Below are positions 7,828 to 16,691 of a stretch of DNA of 64,000 nucleotides, piece after piece. The notes under the pieces were generated by a model. It was not told where the DNA came from and made no database searches. It saw only the letters and a program-made list of their open reading frames with translations. The first letter of the stretch is position 1; each line of letters opens with the position of its first letter. The stretch covers positions 186,001-250,000 of the forward strand of contig NZ_JAQSDR010000014.1 of assembly GCF_029946005.1 (NCBI RefSeq), read 5' to 3'. This DNA comes from Aquabacterium sp. Lineage in GTDB: Bacteria; Pseudomonadota; Gammaproteobacteria; Burkholderiales; Burkholderiaceae_C. A program made the translations under genes and the position numbers.

Positions 7828-8943
7828 TCAGAACAAGGTGCCCTGCCGGTCTGAGGCCTGCGCAAACGATGCCTGCGGGCGTTGGAATCGGCTGACGTCC
7901 AACTCAAGCGCGGGCCGACGCGACAAGCCATGCCGCGCGGCCGCCTTGCTCACACGCTGCGCGATCAATTCGGCCCACAGGCCATGGCCCCGCATGCGGT
8001 GGGCAAAGTTGGCGTCGTAGTCCTTGCCACCCCGCAGGTCGCGGATGCGCGCCATGATGCGATCAGCGCGCTCGGGCACATGGTGCTGCAGCCATTCCTG
8101 GAACAAGGGGTTGACCTCCCAGGGCAAGCGGACCACGGTGTAATGGATGGACCCGGCCCCAGCCTCGGCCGCGGCCTTGATCACCTGCTCGATCTCGGGT
8201 TCATTCAAGAAGGGGATGATGGGCGCGACATTGACCCCGACTGGCACCCCCGCCTCGGCCAGGCGCCGGACGGTCAGCAAGCGCCGATGAGGGGCCGCCG
8301 CGCGGGGCTCAAGCTTGCGGCACAGCACCGGGTCCAGCGTGGTGATGCTGACCAGCACCAAGGCCTGATTGCGCCGAGCCGCCAGGCCGATCAGGTCCAG
8401 ATCCCGCTCAACCCCGCTGGACTTGGTCACGATCGAGAACGGGTGCTCACACTCGGTCAGCACCTGCAACACGGACCGGGTGATGCCCAGCTCGCGCTCC
8501 ACCGGCTGATAACAATCGGTGGCCGAACCCAGGTTGATGGCGCTGGGCTGATAACTCGCCTTGGCCAGCTCGCGCCGCAGGCAATCGGCCGCGTTGACCT
8601 TGGCCACCAGGCGGGTTTCAAAGTCCAAACCAGGCGACAGGTTCAGGTAACTGTGGGTGGGCCGCGCGTAGCAGTAGATGCAGCCATGCTCGCAGCCCCG
8701 GTAGGGGTTGATCGACCAGGTGAAAGGCAGGTCTGGCGAATCATTGCGCGTCAAGATGGTTTTGGCATGCTCGTGGGTGACCTGGGTTTGCACGGCCGAC
8801 GCTTCCGCATCCACCTCATCGGCATCGGTTGGCCAGCCGTCATCAACCCGCTCGCGCCCCTCTCGGTGGAAGCGGTGCAGGATGCGGGTGGCGGTGCCCC
8901 GCCCTTTGAAGGGCGTGGCGATCAGTCGGTCGTCGGGCAGCAT
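7828..8943 (-). CDS. PA0069-family radical SAM protein, probably SOS-regulated
   Basis: A 371-residue radical SAM protein with the 4Fe-4S motif C84-x3-C88-x2-C91 in YRGCEHGCIYCYARP, similar in style to spore photoproduct lyase. A conserved LGSATDCYQPVERELGITR segment follows. Members of this family in Pseudomonas belong to the LexA regulon, which suggests DNA damage repair, but the reaction is unknown to me. A LexA box (CTGT-N8-ACAG, 8948-8963) lies directly upstream of the ATG at 8943, and a TATAAA -10 element overlaps it. No Shine-Dalgarno sequence is visible, so the mRNA may be leaderless or nearly so. Confidence 0.88.
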   Translation of the reverse strand: MLPDDRLIATPFKGRGTATRILHRFHREGRERVDDGWPTDADEVDAEASAVQTQVTHEHAKTILTRNDSPDLPFTWSINPYRGCEHGCIYCYARPTHSYLNLSPGLDFETRLVAKVNAADCLRRELAKASYQPSAINLGSATDCYQPVERELGITRSVLQVLTECEHPFSIVTKSSGVERDLDLIGLAARRNQALVLVSITTLDPVLCRKLEPRAAAPHRRLLTVRRLAEAGVPVGVNVAPIIPFLNEPEIEQVIKAAAEAGAGSIHYTVVRLPWEVNPLFQEWLQHHVPERADRIMARIRDLRGGKDYDANFAHRMRGHGLWAELIAQRVSKAAARHGLSRRPALELDVSRFQRPQASFAQASDRQGTLF

Positions 8944-8947
8944 GGTA

Positions 8948-8963
8948 CTGTTTATTTATACAG
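8948..8963 (-). promoter_or_regulatory. LexA (SOS) box over the promoter of the radical SAM gene
   Basis: The site is CTGT-TTATTTAT-ACAG, a perfect match to the CTGT-N8-ACAG LexA core with an AT-rich centre; the outer bases TA on one side also match. It ends 5 bases before the ATG at 8943 (minus strand). A -10-like TATAAA lies inside it (8955-8960, minus strand), so LexA binding would block RNA polymerase. A TTGCAG 17 bases upstream is a weak -35 candidate. Confidence 0.8.
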
Positions 8964-9000
8964 CACCAACCGTATCCCTGCAAGCCCTACCCCCTCGCTT

Positions 9001-9699
9001 TCAAGAAGACGCGCTGGAATCAAACTCCGAAAACGTCGCTTTCACAAAGGCGCGCTTGCCGCTGTTAAAGCGCTTGGCACTGTCAGGGCTGCGCATGGCC
9101 TCCAGGAAGGCCGATGACAAATGGTAGGTCCGGGTGTCCAGCCCCAGCTCCTCCACCGCCTTTTTGAAGCCTGCCGCACCGCCCATGGCGGCATGGAAAA
9201 CATCGTGAGCGTAGGTGTTGGGCCAGGTGTTGAAGGGATCCTCGAACGACTTCTGGCAGTTGTCCTTGTCGGTGGAATGGTAGTTGCGGCACACGGAGGG
9301 CCGCGCCGCGTAGACGGAACAACTGTGATCAACCAGGAAGGGACAAGTTGGCCTCAGGGTGAGCCGGGCCGCCTCGGTCGCGGCTTTGCGCTCATTCACG
9401 TTGCGGGTGGCGCGCTCGATCGTGCCGCGCAACTGCTCCGCCGTGAAGTGCCTCGACACGTAGGCCTGGACCTCAAACACCTCGAAGGGGTGGGCCACGA
9501 CCTCGAACTGGCGGCAGCAGTAACTGCAACCTGCCTCACAAGCCAAAGCTTGGGGCGATGCCTGAACGGCAGTGTCCAATTTCGCGTCATGGCGCGCGTA
9601 AAACCGCACCACGGATTCCCGCATTGTGAATTTATGAAGGTCTTCACGCGCCTGGGCCAACTCGGGCCGCGCGTGTTCAAGCATCCGCTCTTCGGACAT
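9001..9699 (-). CDS. YkgJ-family cysteine-cluster protein
   Basis: A 232-residue cytosolic protein with the family's zinc/iron-binding cysteine pattern: ACEAGCSYCCRQFEVV near residue 50 and TCPFLVDHSCSVYAARPSVC further on, followed by RNYHSTDKDNC. Members probably bind an Fe-S cluster or metal; their role is not settled. The open frame extends upstream to 9771, but the ATG at 9699 is preceded by a strong GGAGAG ribosome-binding site six bases away, so it is chosen. The gene is divergent from rpoH. Confidence 0.82.
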   Translation of the reverse strand: MSEERMLEHARPELAQAREDLHKFTMRESVVRFYARHDAKLDTAVQASPQALACEAGCSYCCRQFEVVAHPFEVFEVQAYVSRHFTAEQLRGTIERATRNVNERKAATEAARLTLRPTCPFLVDHSCSVYAARPSVCRNYHSTDKDNCQKSFEDPFNTWPNTYAHDVFHAAMGGAAGFKKAVEELGLDTRTYHLSSAFLEAMRSPDSAKRFNSGKRAFVKATFSEFDSSASS

Positions 9700-9812
9700 G
9701 GGGAACTCTCCTTGCAGGGTGGCCAAGATAGCAAACTCTGCCGCTGAATCGGCCCTGGCGTTTCCGCGCATTGAAACATTTTGAAAGTCCCTTCAGGGGA
9801 ACTTTTCAAGGC

Positions 9813-9839
9813 TTAGCACTCAAAGCAATAGAGTGCTAA
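9813..9839 (+). promoter_or_regulatory. CIRCE operator (HrcA-binding site) upstream of rpoH
   Basis: Perfect inverted repeat TTAGCACTC (9813-9821), 9-base spacer, GAGTGCTAA (9831-9839), the exact CIRCE consensus. It lies 44 bases upstream of the rpoH ATG at 9884. A TAATAT at 9837-9842 could be a -10 element partly overlapping its right arm. HrcA normally represses groESL and dnaK-type operons through this element, so here it would place the heat-shock sigma factor itself under HrcA. hrcA is not in the window. Confidence 0.93.
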
Positions 9840-9883
9840 TATTTCCTTTCAAAGCAAAGGATGATTCCGAAAGGACGCCAACG

Positions 9884-10813
9884 ATGACTGCCGCCGCTAC
9901 CGCCTTGACCACCCGTGATCCCTGGACCCTGGTTCCCTCGCTGGGCAACCTGGATGCCTACATCCGCGCCGTGCAAGACATTCCCATGCTCAAGGTGGAA
10001 GAAGAGCAGGCTCTGGCGCGCAAACTCCGTTCGGAAGGCGATGTTCAGGCCGCCGGTCGCCTGGTGCTGTCCCACCTTCGCCTGGTGGTGTCGATTTCGC
10101 GCCAGTACGTGGGCTACGGCCTGCCCCAGGGCGACCTGATCCAGGAAGGCAATGTCGGCCTGATGAAGGCTGTCAAGCGCTTCGACCCCGACCAGGGCGT
10201 GCGTTTGGTCAGCTACGCCATGCACTGGATCAAGGCCGAAATCCACGAATACATCCTGAAAAACTGGCGCATGGTCAAGGTGGCCACCACCAAGGCCCAG
10301 CGCAAGCTGTTCTTCAACCTGCGCTCGCTCAAGCACCAGTACAAGGGTGACGCCGACGACGCCCACGTGGGCCGCATGGGTTTCAGCGAATCCGAGATCC
10401 AGCGCGTGGCGCACGACCTTGATGTCCGTCCCGAAGACGTCATCGAGATGGAGACCCGCATGTCGGGTGGCGATGTGGCGCTCGAAGCCCCGGCCGACGA
10501 CGACCACGAGGGCCCTGCGGCCCCCATGGCCTACCTGTCGGACGACGCCAACGAACCCACCCGCGTCATCGAGGCCAACCACCGTGACTGGCTGGCCAGC
10601 GACGGCATCACGCACGCCTTGAACCAGCTGGACGACCGCAGCCGCCGCATCGTTGAAGAGCGCTGGCTCAAGGTCAACGACAACGGCTCGGGCGGCATGA
10701 CGCTGCACGACCTGGCGGCCAACTATGGCGTCAGCGCCGAGCGCATTCGTCAGATCGAAGTGGCCGCGATGAAGAAAATGCGCAAGGCCTTGAGCGCAGA
10801 AGAAACCGCCTGA
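9884..10813 (+). CDS. rpoH: RNA polymerase sigma factor RpoH (sigma-32)
   Basis: Heat-shock sigma factor of 309 residues. It contains sigma region 1.2/2 (LVLSHLRLVVSISRQYVGYG; GDLIQEGNVGLMKAVKRFDP), the RpoH-specific box QRKLFFNLR (139-147) and a region 4 helix-turn-helix (DLAANYGVSAERIRQIE). The start is the ATG at 9884, eight bases after an AAAGGA ribosome-binding site; the upstream in-frame ATG at 9833 lies inside the CIRCE operator and is rejected. Expression is likely repressed by HrcA at normal temperature through that operator. The gene ends shortly before the convergent HAD phosphatase gene. Confidence 0.95.
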   Translation: MTAAATALTTRDPWTLVPSLGNLDAYIRAVQDIPMLKVEEEQALARKLRSEGDVQAAGRLVLSHLRLVVSISRQYVGYGLPQGDLIQEGNVGLMKAVKRFDPDQGVRLVSYAMHWIKAEIHEYILKNWRMVKVATTKAQRKLFFNLRSLKHQYKGDADDAHVGRMGFSESEIQRVAHDLDVRPEDVIEMETRMSGGDVALEAPADDDHEGPAAPMAYLSDDANEPTRVIEANHRDWLASDGITHALNQLDDRSRRIVEERWLKVNDNGSGGMTLHDLAANYGVSAERIRQIEVAAMKKMRKALSAEETA

Positions 10814-10820
10814 TGAAGGC

Positions 10821-11483
10821 TCAAAGCGCTTGATGGTGGCTGGGCAAGGCGCCCAGCCTGATCAAGTCGCGCTCGCATTGCGCGGCATCGACGAACTGAA
10901 CCGCGTTCCAACCCAGTTGCTGGGCTACCGCCACATTGCCCCCGTGGTCATCAATGAACACGCAACGGCTGGGCTCCAGGCCAAACTGCTGCGCCGCCGT
11001 GGTAAAAATCGCGGGCTCAGGTTTGATCTGACCCACATCACACGAAAACACGCCATCGCGAAAGTGCTTCAGGAACGCGTGCTCGCGCAGCAGATGCTGG
11101 GCAAACGGGCTCGGCATGTTCGACAGGTAGTGCAGTCGCGTGCCTGCCTTGGCCAGGCGCTCGATCCAGGCCACCGTGGCCGCGATGGGCGCCAGGTGAA
11201 TCGGGATGGCATCCAGCAGGCGGTGCAAGTCACCGTGCGCCAGCCCTGTGCGGTGGGCAAGACGCAATTCAATCTCGGGCCGCTGCAAAGCACCGCGGTC
11301 AAACTCTGTCCAGTCGCTGCCAGGGGTGAATGACTGGAAGATGCTCAACGCCAGGGCCTGGGCCTCATCGCGGGTGGTGGCCAGGTGCGGCCACATCGAC
11401 AGGATCAGATCGGGCGGGCTCCAGTTGAAGACCACCCCACCAAAATCGAACACCACGGCCTCGCAGGGCGCGACGAGGCTCAC
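10821..11483 (-). CDS. HAD-superfamily phosphatase
   Basis: A 220-residue HAD hydrolase of the IA type: motif I FDFGGVVFNW with the nucleophile Asp, motif II YLSNMPS, motif III Lys in QIKPEPAIF and motif IV VFIDDHGGN. Motif I lacks the usual second Asp in the DxD pattern (it reads DFG), as seen in YihX-like sugar phosphatases. The start is a GTG at 11483 that overlaps the pgi stop codon (GTGA), so the gene is translationally coupled to pgi. This suggests a role with sugar phosphates, which is inference. Confidence 0.85.
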   Translation of the reverse strand: MSLVAPCEAVVFDFGGVVFNWSPPDLILSMWPHLATTRDEAQALALSIFQSFTPGSDWTEFDRGALQRPEIELRLAHRTGLAHGDLHRLLDAIPIHLAPIAATVAWIERLAKAGTRLHYLSNMPSPFAQHLLREHAFLKHFRDGVFSCDVGQIKPEPAIFTTAAQQFGLEPSRCVFIDDHGGNVAVAQQLGWNAVQFVDAAQCERDLIRLGALPSHHQAL

Positions 11484-13138
11484 CGCAAGCGCCCGATGAG
11501 GGCCGCCGTGGAGGCATCCAGCCCGGTGACATCGCCCGTGGCCAAACGTGGCAACAAGGTCTTGCTCAGCGCCTTGCCCAGCTCCACGCCCCATTGGTCA
11601 AAGGAGTTGATGCCCCACAGCGCACCGCTCACAAACGTGCGGTGCTCGTAAAGCGCCACCAGCGCGCCCAGTGATTCGGGCGTGAGCTGGTCCAGCACCA
11701 GGGTCAGGCTGGGGCGGTTGCCGGGGAAGGTGCGGTGGCGCGCCAGCACATCGCGCGGCACGCTGCTAGAGGCTGTGGGCACGGTCTCCTGCGCAGCCTC
11801 AAGCTGGGTCTTGCCCCACATCAAGGCTTGCGCCTGCGCCAGGCCATTGCTCAGCAAAACCTGGTGCTGTTGCGCCATCAGCGCGCGCAACTCGGGAGAC
11901 CATTGTTTTTCATCGCGGTGCGTGGCCTGCCTGACCAGGATGAACTCCAGCGGGATGACATCGGAGCCCTGGTGCAGCATCTGGAAGAAGGCATGCTGGC
12001 CATTGGTGCCCGGTTCGCCCCACACCACGTCACTGGTGGCGTAAGGCAAAGGCTGGCCATCCTGGTCCACGCTCTTGCCATTGCTTTCCATCAGCAATTG
12101 CTGCAGGTAAGCGGGCAAGCGCCTCAGGCCATGGTGATACGGCGCGATGCCATGGCTGGTGTAGCCCTTGAAGTTGCGGTACCAGACGTCCAGCAAACCC
12201 AGCCACACCGGCAGGTTGGATTCAAGCGGCGCCTGCGCGAAATGCAGGTCCATGGCATGGGCGCCCGACAGCAAGGCCTTGAAATGATCGCGCCCCAAAG
12301 CCAGTGCAATGGGCAAGCCAATCGACGACCACATCGAGAATCGCCCGCCCACCCAATCCCAAAAGCCAAACGTGGTGGTGATGCCAAAGGCGGCGGCGCC
12401 TTCCACATTGGTGGTGGTGGCCACGAAATGGCGAGCGATGTCCTGCCCACCCTGGTCCAGAAACCACTGGCGCGCGGCTTGCGCGTTGGCCATGGTCTCC
12501 TGGGTGGTGAAGGTTTTGGAGGCGATGATGAACAGCGTGTGTTCGGGCAGCACGCGGCGCAACACCGCTGCCAGATCGTGGCCATCGACGTTGGACACGA
12601 AATGAAAATTCAGGCGTGGGTGCACGAAGGGATCCAGCGCGGGCACCACCATTTGCGGCCCCAGGTCGGAGCCACCGATGCCGATGTTGACCACGTCATG
12701 GATGTCACCGCGAGCCAAGCTGCCTGCTGTGGCGCGGATGCCCTCCACATAGGCCAGCATCTGGTCCAGGGTTTGGTGCACCAGCTCGCTATGAGGCGCC
12801 TGGCCGCGCGGCGCCCGCAAGGCCGTGTGCAGCACCTCGCGCCCTTCGGTCTGGTTGATGGGCTCGCCAGCCAACAAGGCATCGCGCCGAGCCTCGATGC
12901 CGCATTCGCGGGCCAGGTCCAGCAGATGGCGGGTGGTGGCGACGTCCCAATGCGCGCGCGAGGCATCCACGAAGACACCGGCGGCTTCGAAAGCAAACCG
13001 TTCGGCGCGCTGAGGATCCTGGGTGAACAGATCGCGCAAATCCTGATCGCGCCCATGCGCCTCGAAATGCCCCTTCAAGGCCTGCCAGGCCACCGTTTGA
13101 TCACAGCGCGGAAATGTCATGCCCACCACCTCGGCCAT
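11480..13138 (-). CDS. pgi: Glucose-6-phosphate isomerase
   Basis: Interconverts glucose 6-phosphate and fructose 6-phosphate. The 552-residue protein has the family landmarks GIGGSDLGP, the phosphate-binding segment SKTFTTQETM and the late GINSFDQWGVELGK signature. The ATG at 13138 overlaps the transaldolase stop codon by one base (TGATG), and the HAD phosphatase start overlaps its own stop. It is therefore the middle gene of a tightly coupled tal-pgi-HAD operon; zwf lies divergently next to tal, so the cluster covers the entry to and exit from the pentose phosphate pathway. Confidence 0.96.
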   Translation of the reverse strand: MAEVVGMTFPRCDQTVAWQALKGHFEAHGRDQDLRDLFTQDPQRAERFAFEAAGVFVDASRAHWDVATTRHLLDLARECGIEARRDALLAGEPINQTEGREVLHTALRAPRGQAPHSELVHQTLDQMLAYVEGIRATAGSLARGDIHDVVNIGIGGSDLGPQMVVPALDPFVHPRLNFHFVSNVDGHDLAAVLRRVLPEHTLFIIASKTFTTQETMANAQAARQWFLDQGGQDIARHFVATTTNVEGAAAFGITTTFGFWDWVGGRFSMWSSIGLPIALALGRDHFKALLSGAHAMDLHFAQAPLESNLPVWLGLLDVWYRNFKGYTSHGIAPYHHGLRRLPAYLQQLLMESNGKSVDQDGQPLPYATSDVVWGEPGTNGQHAFFQMLHQGSDVIPLEFILVRQATHRDEKQWSPELRALMAQQHQVLLSNGLAQAQALMWGKTQLEAAQETVPTASSSVPRDVLARHRTFPGNRPSLTLVLDQLTPESLGALVALYEHRTFVSGALWGINSFDQWGVELGKALSKTLLPRLATGDVTGLDASTAALIGRLR

Positions 13139-14100
13139 CAACGCTGCGCTTCGATGAGCGCGTCCAGCTTGGCCGAGTCAACGGCAAACGAACGGATGCC
13201 TTCGGCCAGTTTCTCGGTGCCCATGGCGTCGTCGTTCAAGGCGTAGCGGAAGGCGGCTTCGGTCAATGGCGGCACCGGCGCGGCGCTGCCGATGTCGGAG
13301 GCCCCACCCAGCTGCCTTCGCACCGGCTGGCTGGACGCATCAGCAGCCTGCAACTGGGCCAGCAACTCGGGGCTGATGGTGAGCAGATCGCAGCCCGCCA
13401 GGGCCAGGATCTGGCCCACGTTACGGAAGCTGGCGCCCATCACCTCGGTGCGGATGCCCTGCTGCTTGTAGTAAGCGTGGATGCGCGTCACCGACTTCAC
13501 GCCTGGGTCATTCAGGCACGCGTTGGCGGCCTCGTCCCAGGCGCTGCCCGCCGTCTTCTTGTACCAGTCGTAGATACGGCCCACGAAGGGCGAGATCAGC
13601 TGCACGCCCGCGTCGCCACAGGCCTGGGCCTGGCAGAACGAGAACAACAAGGTCAGGTTGCAATGGATGCCTTCGCGCTCCAACTCGCGGGCGGCCTGGA
13701 TGCCCTCCCAGGTCGAGGCGATCTTGATCAGCACGCGGTCGCGGTGGATGCCGGCTGCCTCGTACCAACCGATGATGCGGCGGGCCCGGGCCAAGGTGCC
13801 CTGGGTGTCGAAGCTCAGGCGGGCATCCACCTCGGTGGAGACACGGCCCGGCACGACTTTGAGGATCTCCAAGCCGAAACGCACCAGCACCTGGTCCACG
13901 ATGGCGTCCAGGGCCTCGCCCCGGTGCGCTGCCACGGTGTCGGCCAGCAAGGGCGCATAGTCGGGCTTCTGCACCGCCTTCAAGATGAGCGACGGGTTGG
14001 TCGTGGCATCTTGCGGCGTGAACTGTGACAACTGCTTGAAGTCGCCGGTATCGGCCACGACTGTGGTGAATTGCTTGAGCAGATCGAGTTGGGAAGCCAT
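13138..14100 (-). CDS. tal: Transaldolase B
   Basis: Pentose phosphate pathway enzyme that moves a dihydroxyacetone unit between sugar phosphates through a Schiff base. The 320-residue protein carries the N-terminal [12 protein letters not shown], the DATTNPSLI motif and the Schiff-base lysine in [10 protein letters not shown]. The ATG at 14100 ([10 protein letters not shown]) fits the family start; a start at 14121 would add seven odd residues. It is first in the tal-pgi-HAD operon, and its 101-bp upstream gap is shared with divergent zwf. Confidence 0.95.
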   Translation of the reverse strand: MASQLDLLKQFTTVVADTGDFKQLSQFTPQDATTNPSLILKAVQKPDYAPLLADTVAAHRGEALDAIVDQVLVRFGLEILKVVPGRVSTEVDARLSFDTQGTLARARRIIGWYEAAGIHRDRVLIKIASTWEGIQAARELEREGIHCNLTLLFSFCQAQACGDAGVQLISPFVGRIYDWYKKTAGSAWDEAANACLNDPGVKSVTRIHAYYKQQGIRTEVMGASFRNVGQILALAGCDLLTISPELLAQLQAADASSQPVRRQLGGASDIGSAAPVPPLTEAAFRYALNDDAMGTEKLAEGIRSFAVDSAKLDALIEAQR

Positions 14101-14201
14101 GAAGTGAGCTCTTGCTCTCAAATTGTTTTATCGTGGGCTTGATTTTGAATGGTTTTTCGTGACAAACCGCTGCGAACCCTTTTTTACACCCTCCTCAGCC
14201 C

Positions 14202-15659
14202 ATGTCTTTTGACCTTGTTTTTTTTGGCGGCACCGGCGATCTGACCTGGCGCAAGCTCATGCCCGCTTTGTTCCAGGCCTGGCGACACGGCAAACTGCCC
14301 GCCCATGGCCGCATCCTGGCCGTGGCCCGTGATGACCGGGATGATGCCGACTACCGCGCCTGGTTGAAGGATCGGCTGCAGGAGGCCGAGAGTGCCAAGC
14401 GGCCCAGCGAAGAGGAGTTCGCGCGTTTCTCCGAGCTGATCCACTACCTGCGCATGGACCTGTCGCAGCCCACGGACTATCAGCGTCTGAAGGAGTGGCT
14501 GGGTGCCCGAGGCGCCGACACCGTGGTCATCTACCTGGCCACCAGTCCGCACCTGTTCCCGTCCATTTGCGAACAGTTGGGGGCTTGCGGCCTGAACCAT
14601 GATCGCGTGCGCGTGGTGCTTGAAAAACCCCTGGGCCACGACCTGGCCAGCGCCCAGGAAATCAACCGCGTGGTGCGCTCGGTGTTCTCTGAACAGCAAG
14701 CCTTGCGCATTGACCACTACCTGGGCAAGCCTTCGGTGCAGAACCTGATGGCCCTGCGCTTTGGCAACATCCTGTTTGAACCGTTGTGGCGGCGCGAAAG
14801 CATCGCCAACATCCAGATCACCCTGGCCGAGAGCATTGGCGTGGGCACGCGCGGCGACTTCTACGACCGCACCGGCGCCCTGCGCGACATGATCCAGAAC
14901 CACGCGCTGCAGTTGCTGACCATGATCGCCATGGAGCCCCCCTCCAGCGCGCACGCCGACGCCATCCGCGACGAAAAACTCAAGGTACTGCGCTCGCTCA
15001 AACCCTTTGACGCCATCACCGTGGCCCGCGATGTGGTGCGCGGCCAGTACCGCGCCGGCAATGTCGAAGGCCATGCCGCCGTGGGCTACGTTGAAGAAAG
15101 CAAGGTGCCCCCCGGCAGCCACACCGAAACCTTCGTGGCTCTGCGCTGCGAAATTCAGAACTGGCGTTGGGCGGGCGTGCCCTTTTACCTGCGCACCGGC
15201 AAGCGCCTGGCCCAGCGCCAGGCCGAGATCGTGGTCAATTTCAAGCCCACGCCCCACCCCATTTTTCCGGGGCCCAACGCGGCCAACAAGCTGGTGATCA
15301 AGCTGCAACCCGAAGACGGCCTGGAGTTGCAACTGTTGGCGGCCAAGGGAACCTCGTCTGGTGCTGAGCATGAGGCGTTGTCACCCGTGTCGCTGGACCT
15401 GGACTTCGACAAGGCGTTTCCGACCAACCGCGTGGGTGCTTACGAGCGCATGCTGCTGGATGCGCTGGCAGGCCGCTTGAACCTGTTCGTGCGCTCGGAC
15501 GAGCAGGAACAGGCCTGGCGGTGGGTCGAGCCCATCCTGGATGCCTGGGACGCCAACCCGAATGGATTGCGCCCCTATGCTGCGGGCACCTGGGGCCCAC
15601 CAGCCGCCAGCGCGCTGGTGGCCCGCGACGGGTTTGCCTGGGCCGAAGAAGAGTGCTGA
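14202..15659 (+). CDS. zwf: Glucose-6-phosphate 1-dehydrogenase
   Basis: First enzyme of the oxidative pentose phosphate and Entner-Doudoroff routes. It has the N-terminal dinucleotide-binding motif [18 protein letters not shown] and the active-site signature RIDHYLGK with its catalytic histidine, followed by the GNILFEPLW segment. At 485 residues it has the normal family length. The family signature usually continues with Glu or Thr after the Lys; here it is Pro. It is transcribed away from tal. No edd/eda genes are adjacent. Confidence 0.96.
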   Translation: MSFDLVFFGGTGDLTWRKLMPALFQAWRHGKLPAHGRILAVARDDRDDADYRAWLKDRLQEAESAKRPSEEEFARFSELIHYLRMDLSQPTDYQRLKEWLGARGADTVVIYLATSPHLFPSICEQLGACGLNHDRVRVVLEKPLGHDLASAQEINRVVRSVFSEQQALRIDHYLGKPSVQNLMALRFGNILFEPLWRRESIANIQITLAESIGVGTRGDFYDRTGALRDMIQNHALQLLTMIAMEPPSSAHADAIRDEKLKVLRSLKPFDAITVARDVVRGQYRAGNVEGHAAVGYVEESKVPPGSHTETFVALRCEIQNWRWAGVPFYLRTGKRLAQRQAEIVVNFKPTPHPIFPGPNAANKLVIKLQPEDGLELQLLAAKGTSSGAEHEALSPVSLDLDFDKAFPTNRVGAYERMLLDALAGRLNLFVRSDEQEQAWRWVEPILDAWDANPNGLRPYAAGTWGPPAASALVARDGFAWAEEEC

Positions 15660-15675
15660 AAACCTTCGCCAGCGA

Positions 15676-15963
15676 TCAGACCGATTGCAACAGCGCATCC
15701 ACCCCATAAAGCCGCGCCAGTTCCTGCAGCTTATTGGGCAACGATTGCACCGCGAATGCCCGGCCCTTGGCCCGGGCCATTCGCTGGCATTCCAGCAGCA
15801 CGGCCAAGGCACTGGAGTCGAATTGCTCCAGGGTGGAGCCATCCACGGTCAGCATGGCCGCTTCACCAGAGCCTGCGGCCGCCGCGCGGTCCAGGGTCTC
15901 GCGGAACAAGCGCAAGGTGGCCCCCACTTGGGCGTGGGTCAAGACAGCAGGCAACATCAGCAT
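15676..15963 (-). CDS. mlaB: MlaB, STAS-domain component of the Mla lipid transporter
   Basis: A 95-residue single STAS domain with the conserved segment TLEQFDSSALAVLLE. MlaB binds the MlaF ATPase and stabilises the inner-membrane MlaFEDB complex that moves phospholipids between the membranes. It is the last gene of the mla operon, starting 5 bp after mlaC. Identification rests on both the domain and the operon position. Confidence 0.88.
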   Translation of the reverse strand: MLMLPAVLTHAQVGATLRLFRETLDRAAAAGSGEAAMLTVDGSTLEQFDSSALAVLLECQRMARAKGRAFAVQSLPNKLQELARLYGVDALLQSV

Positions 15964-15968
15964 GGCAA

Positions 15969-16685
15969 TCAGCCCACTGGTTTCTTGCTGGCCAGTTGCT
16001 TGTTGCGCTCGGCCAATTTGCCGATCAGGCCATCCACACCGGAGGCTGACACTTCCTGGGCGAAGCTGCTGCGGTAGGTTTCCACCAACCAGGCCCCCAG
16101 AACGTTGACATCGTAGATCTTCCAGCCGTCGCCAACCTTTTCAACGCGGTAGTCGATCTGCACGGGATCCCCCTTGCCGCGCACCAGGGAACGCACGATT
16201 ACCTCGGTGTCTTCCGGGCGCGAACGCACCGGCTTGAACTCCACCACCTGGTCCTTGATCTGGGCCACGGCACCGGCGTAGGTGTAGGTCAGCAAGGTGC
16301 GGAACTCCGCTTGCAGGCGCTTTTGCTGGTCAGGCGTGGCCTGGCGCCAGTTGCGACCCACGGCGGAGGCCGTCATGCGCTGAAAGTTGACGTAGGGCAG
16401 CACCTTGGCTTCGATCACCGCAATCGCCTTGCGCAGATCACCAGACTGGATGGCCTTGTCGCCGCGCACGGTGTTGATCAGGTCGGCGGTGATGCTTTTG
16501 ACGAACAGGTCGGCCGTCTGGGCGGCCGCCGTGGTCATGACGTCGGCAGACGCCGCCATGGCGGCTTGTGCCAGCACAGCCGGACTGGCTGCGGCCAAGG
16601 CCATGGCAAACGCCAGGGAACGCAGCACCGTGCAGGGGGAAAGCTTCGAAATGTTCAAGATCTTCGTCCTAAGGATGATGGTCAT
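15969..16685 (-). CDS. mlaC: MlaC, periplasmic phospholipid-binding protein
   Basis: Soluble carrier that shuttles phospholipid between MlaA at the outer membrane and the MlaFEDB complex. The 238-residue protein has a signal peptide ending near VLAQA, then the MlaC/Ttg2D domain (LPYVNFQRMTASAVGRNWRQA; DQQKRLQAEFRTLLTYTYAG; YDVNVLGAWLVETYRSSFAQ). The ATG at 16685 is the most upstream start; the Leu codon ten residues in could also initiate. It follows mlaA by 6 bp. Confidence 0.93.
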   Translation of the reverse strand: MTIILRTKILNISKLSPCTVLRSLAFAMALAAASPAVLAQAAMAASADVMTTAAAQTADLFVKSITADLINTVRGDKAIQSGDLRKAIAVIEAKVLPYVNFQRMTASAVGRNWRQATPDQQKRLQAEFRTLLTYTYAGAVAQIKDQVVEFKPVRSRPEDTEVIVRSLVRGKGDPVQIDYRVEKVGDGWKIYDVNVLGAWLVETYRSSFAQEVSASGVDGLIGKLAERNKQLASKKPVG

Positions 16686-16691
16686 GCAGTC

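Noticed and set aside
9836-10708. 290-codon antisense frame across rpoH
   Set aside because: The same codon-bias effect; no ribosome-binding site and the protein is low-complexity.
10838-10858. Stable hairpin GGCTGGGC/GCCCAGCC after rpoH
   Set aside because: It lies within the last codons of the convergent HAD gene and has no T-run; not enough to call a terminator.
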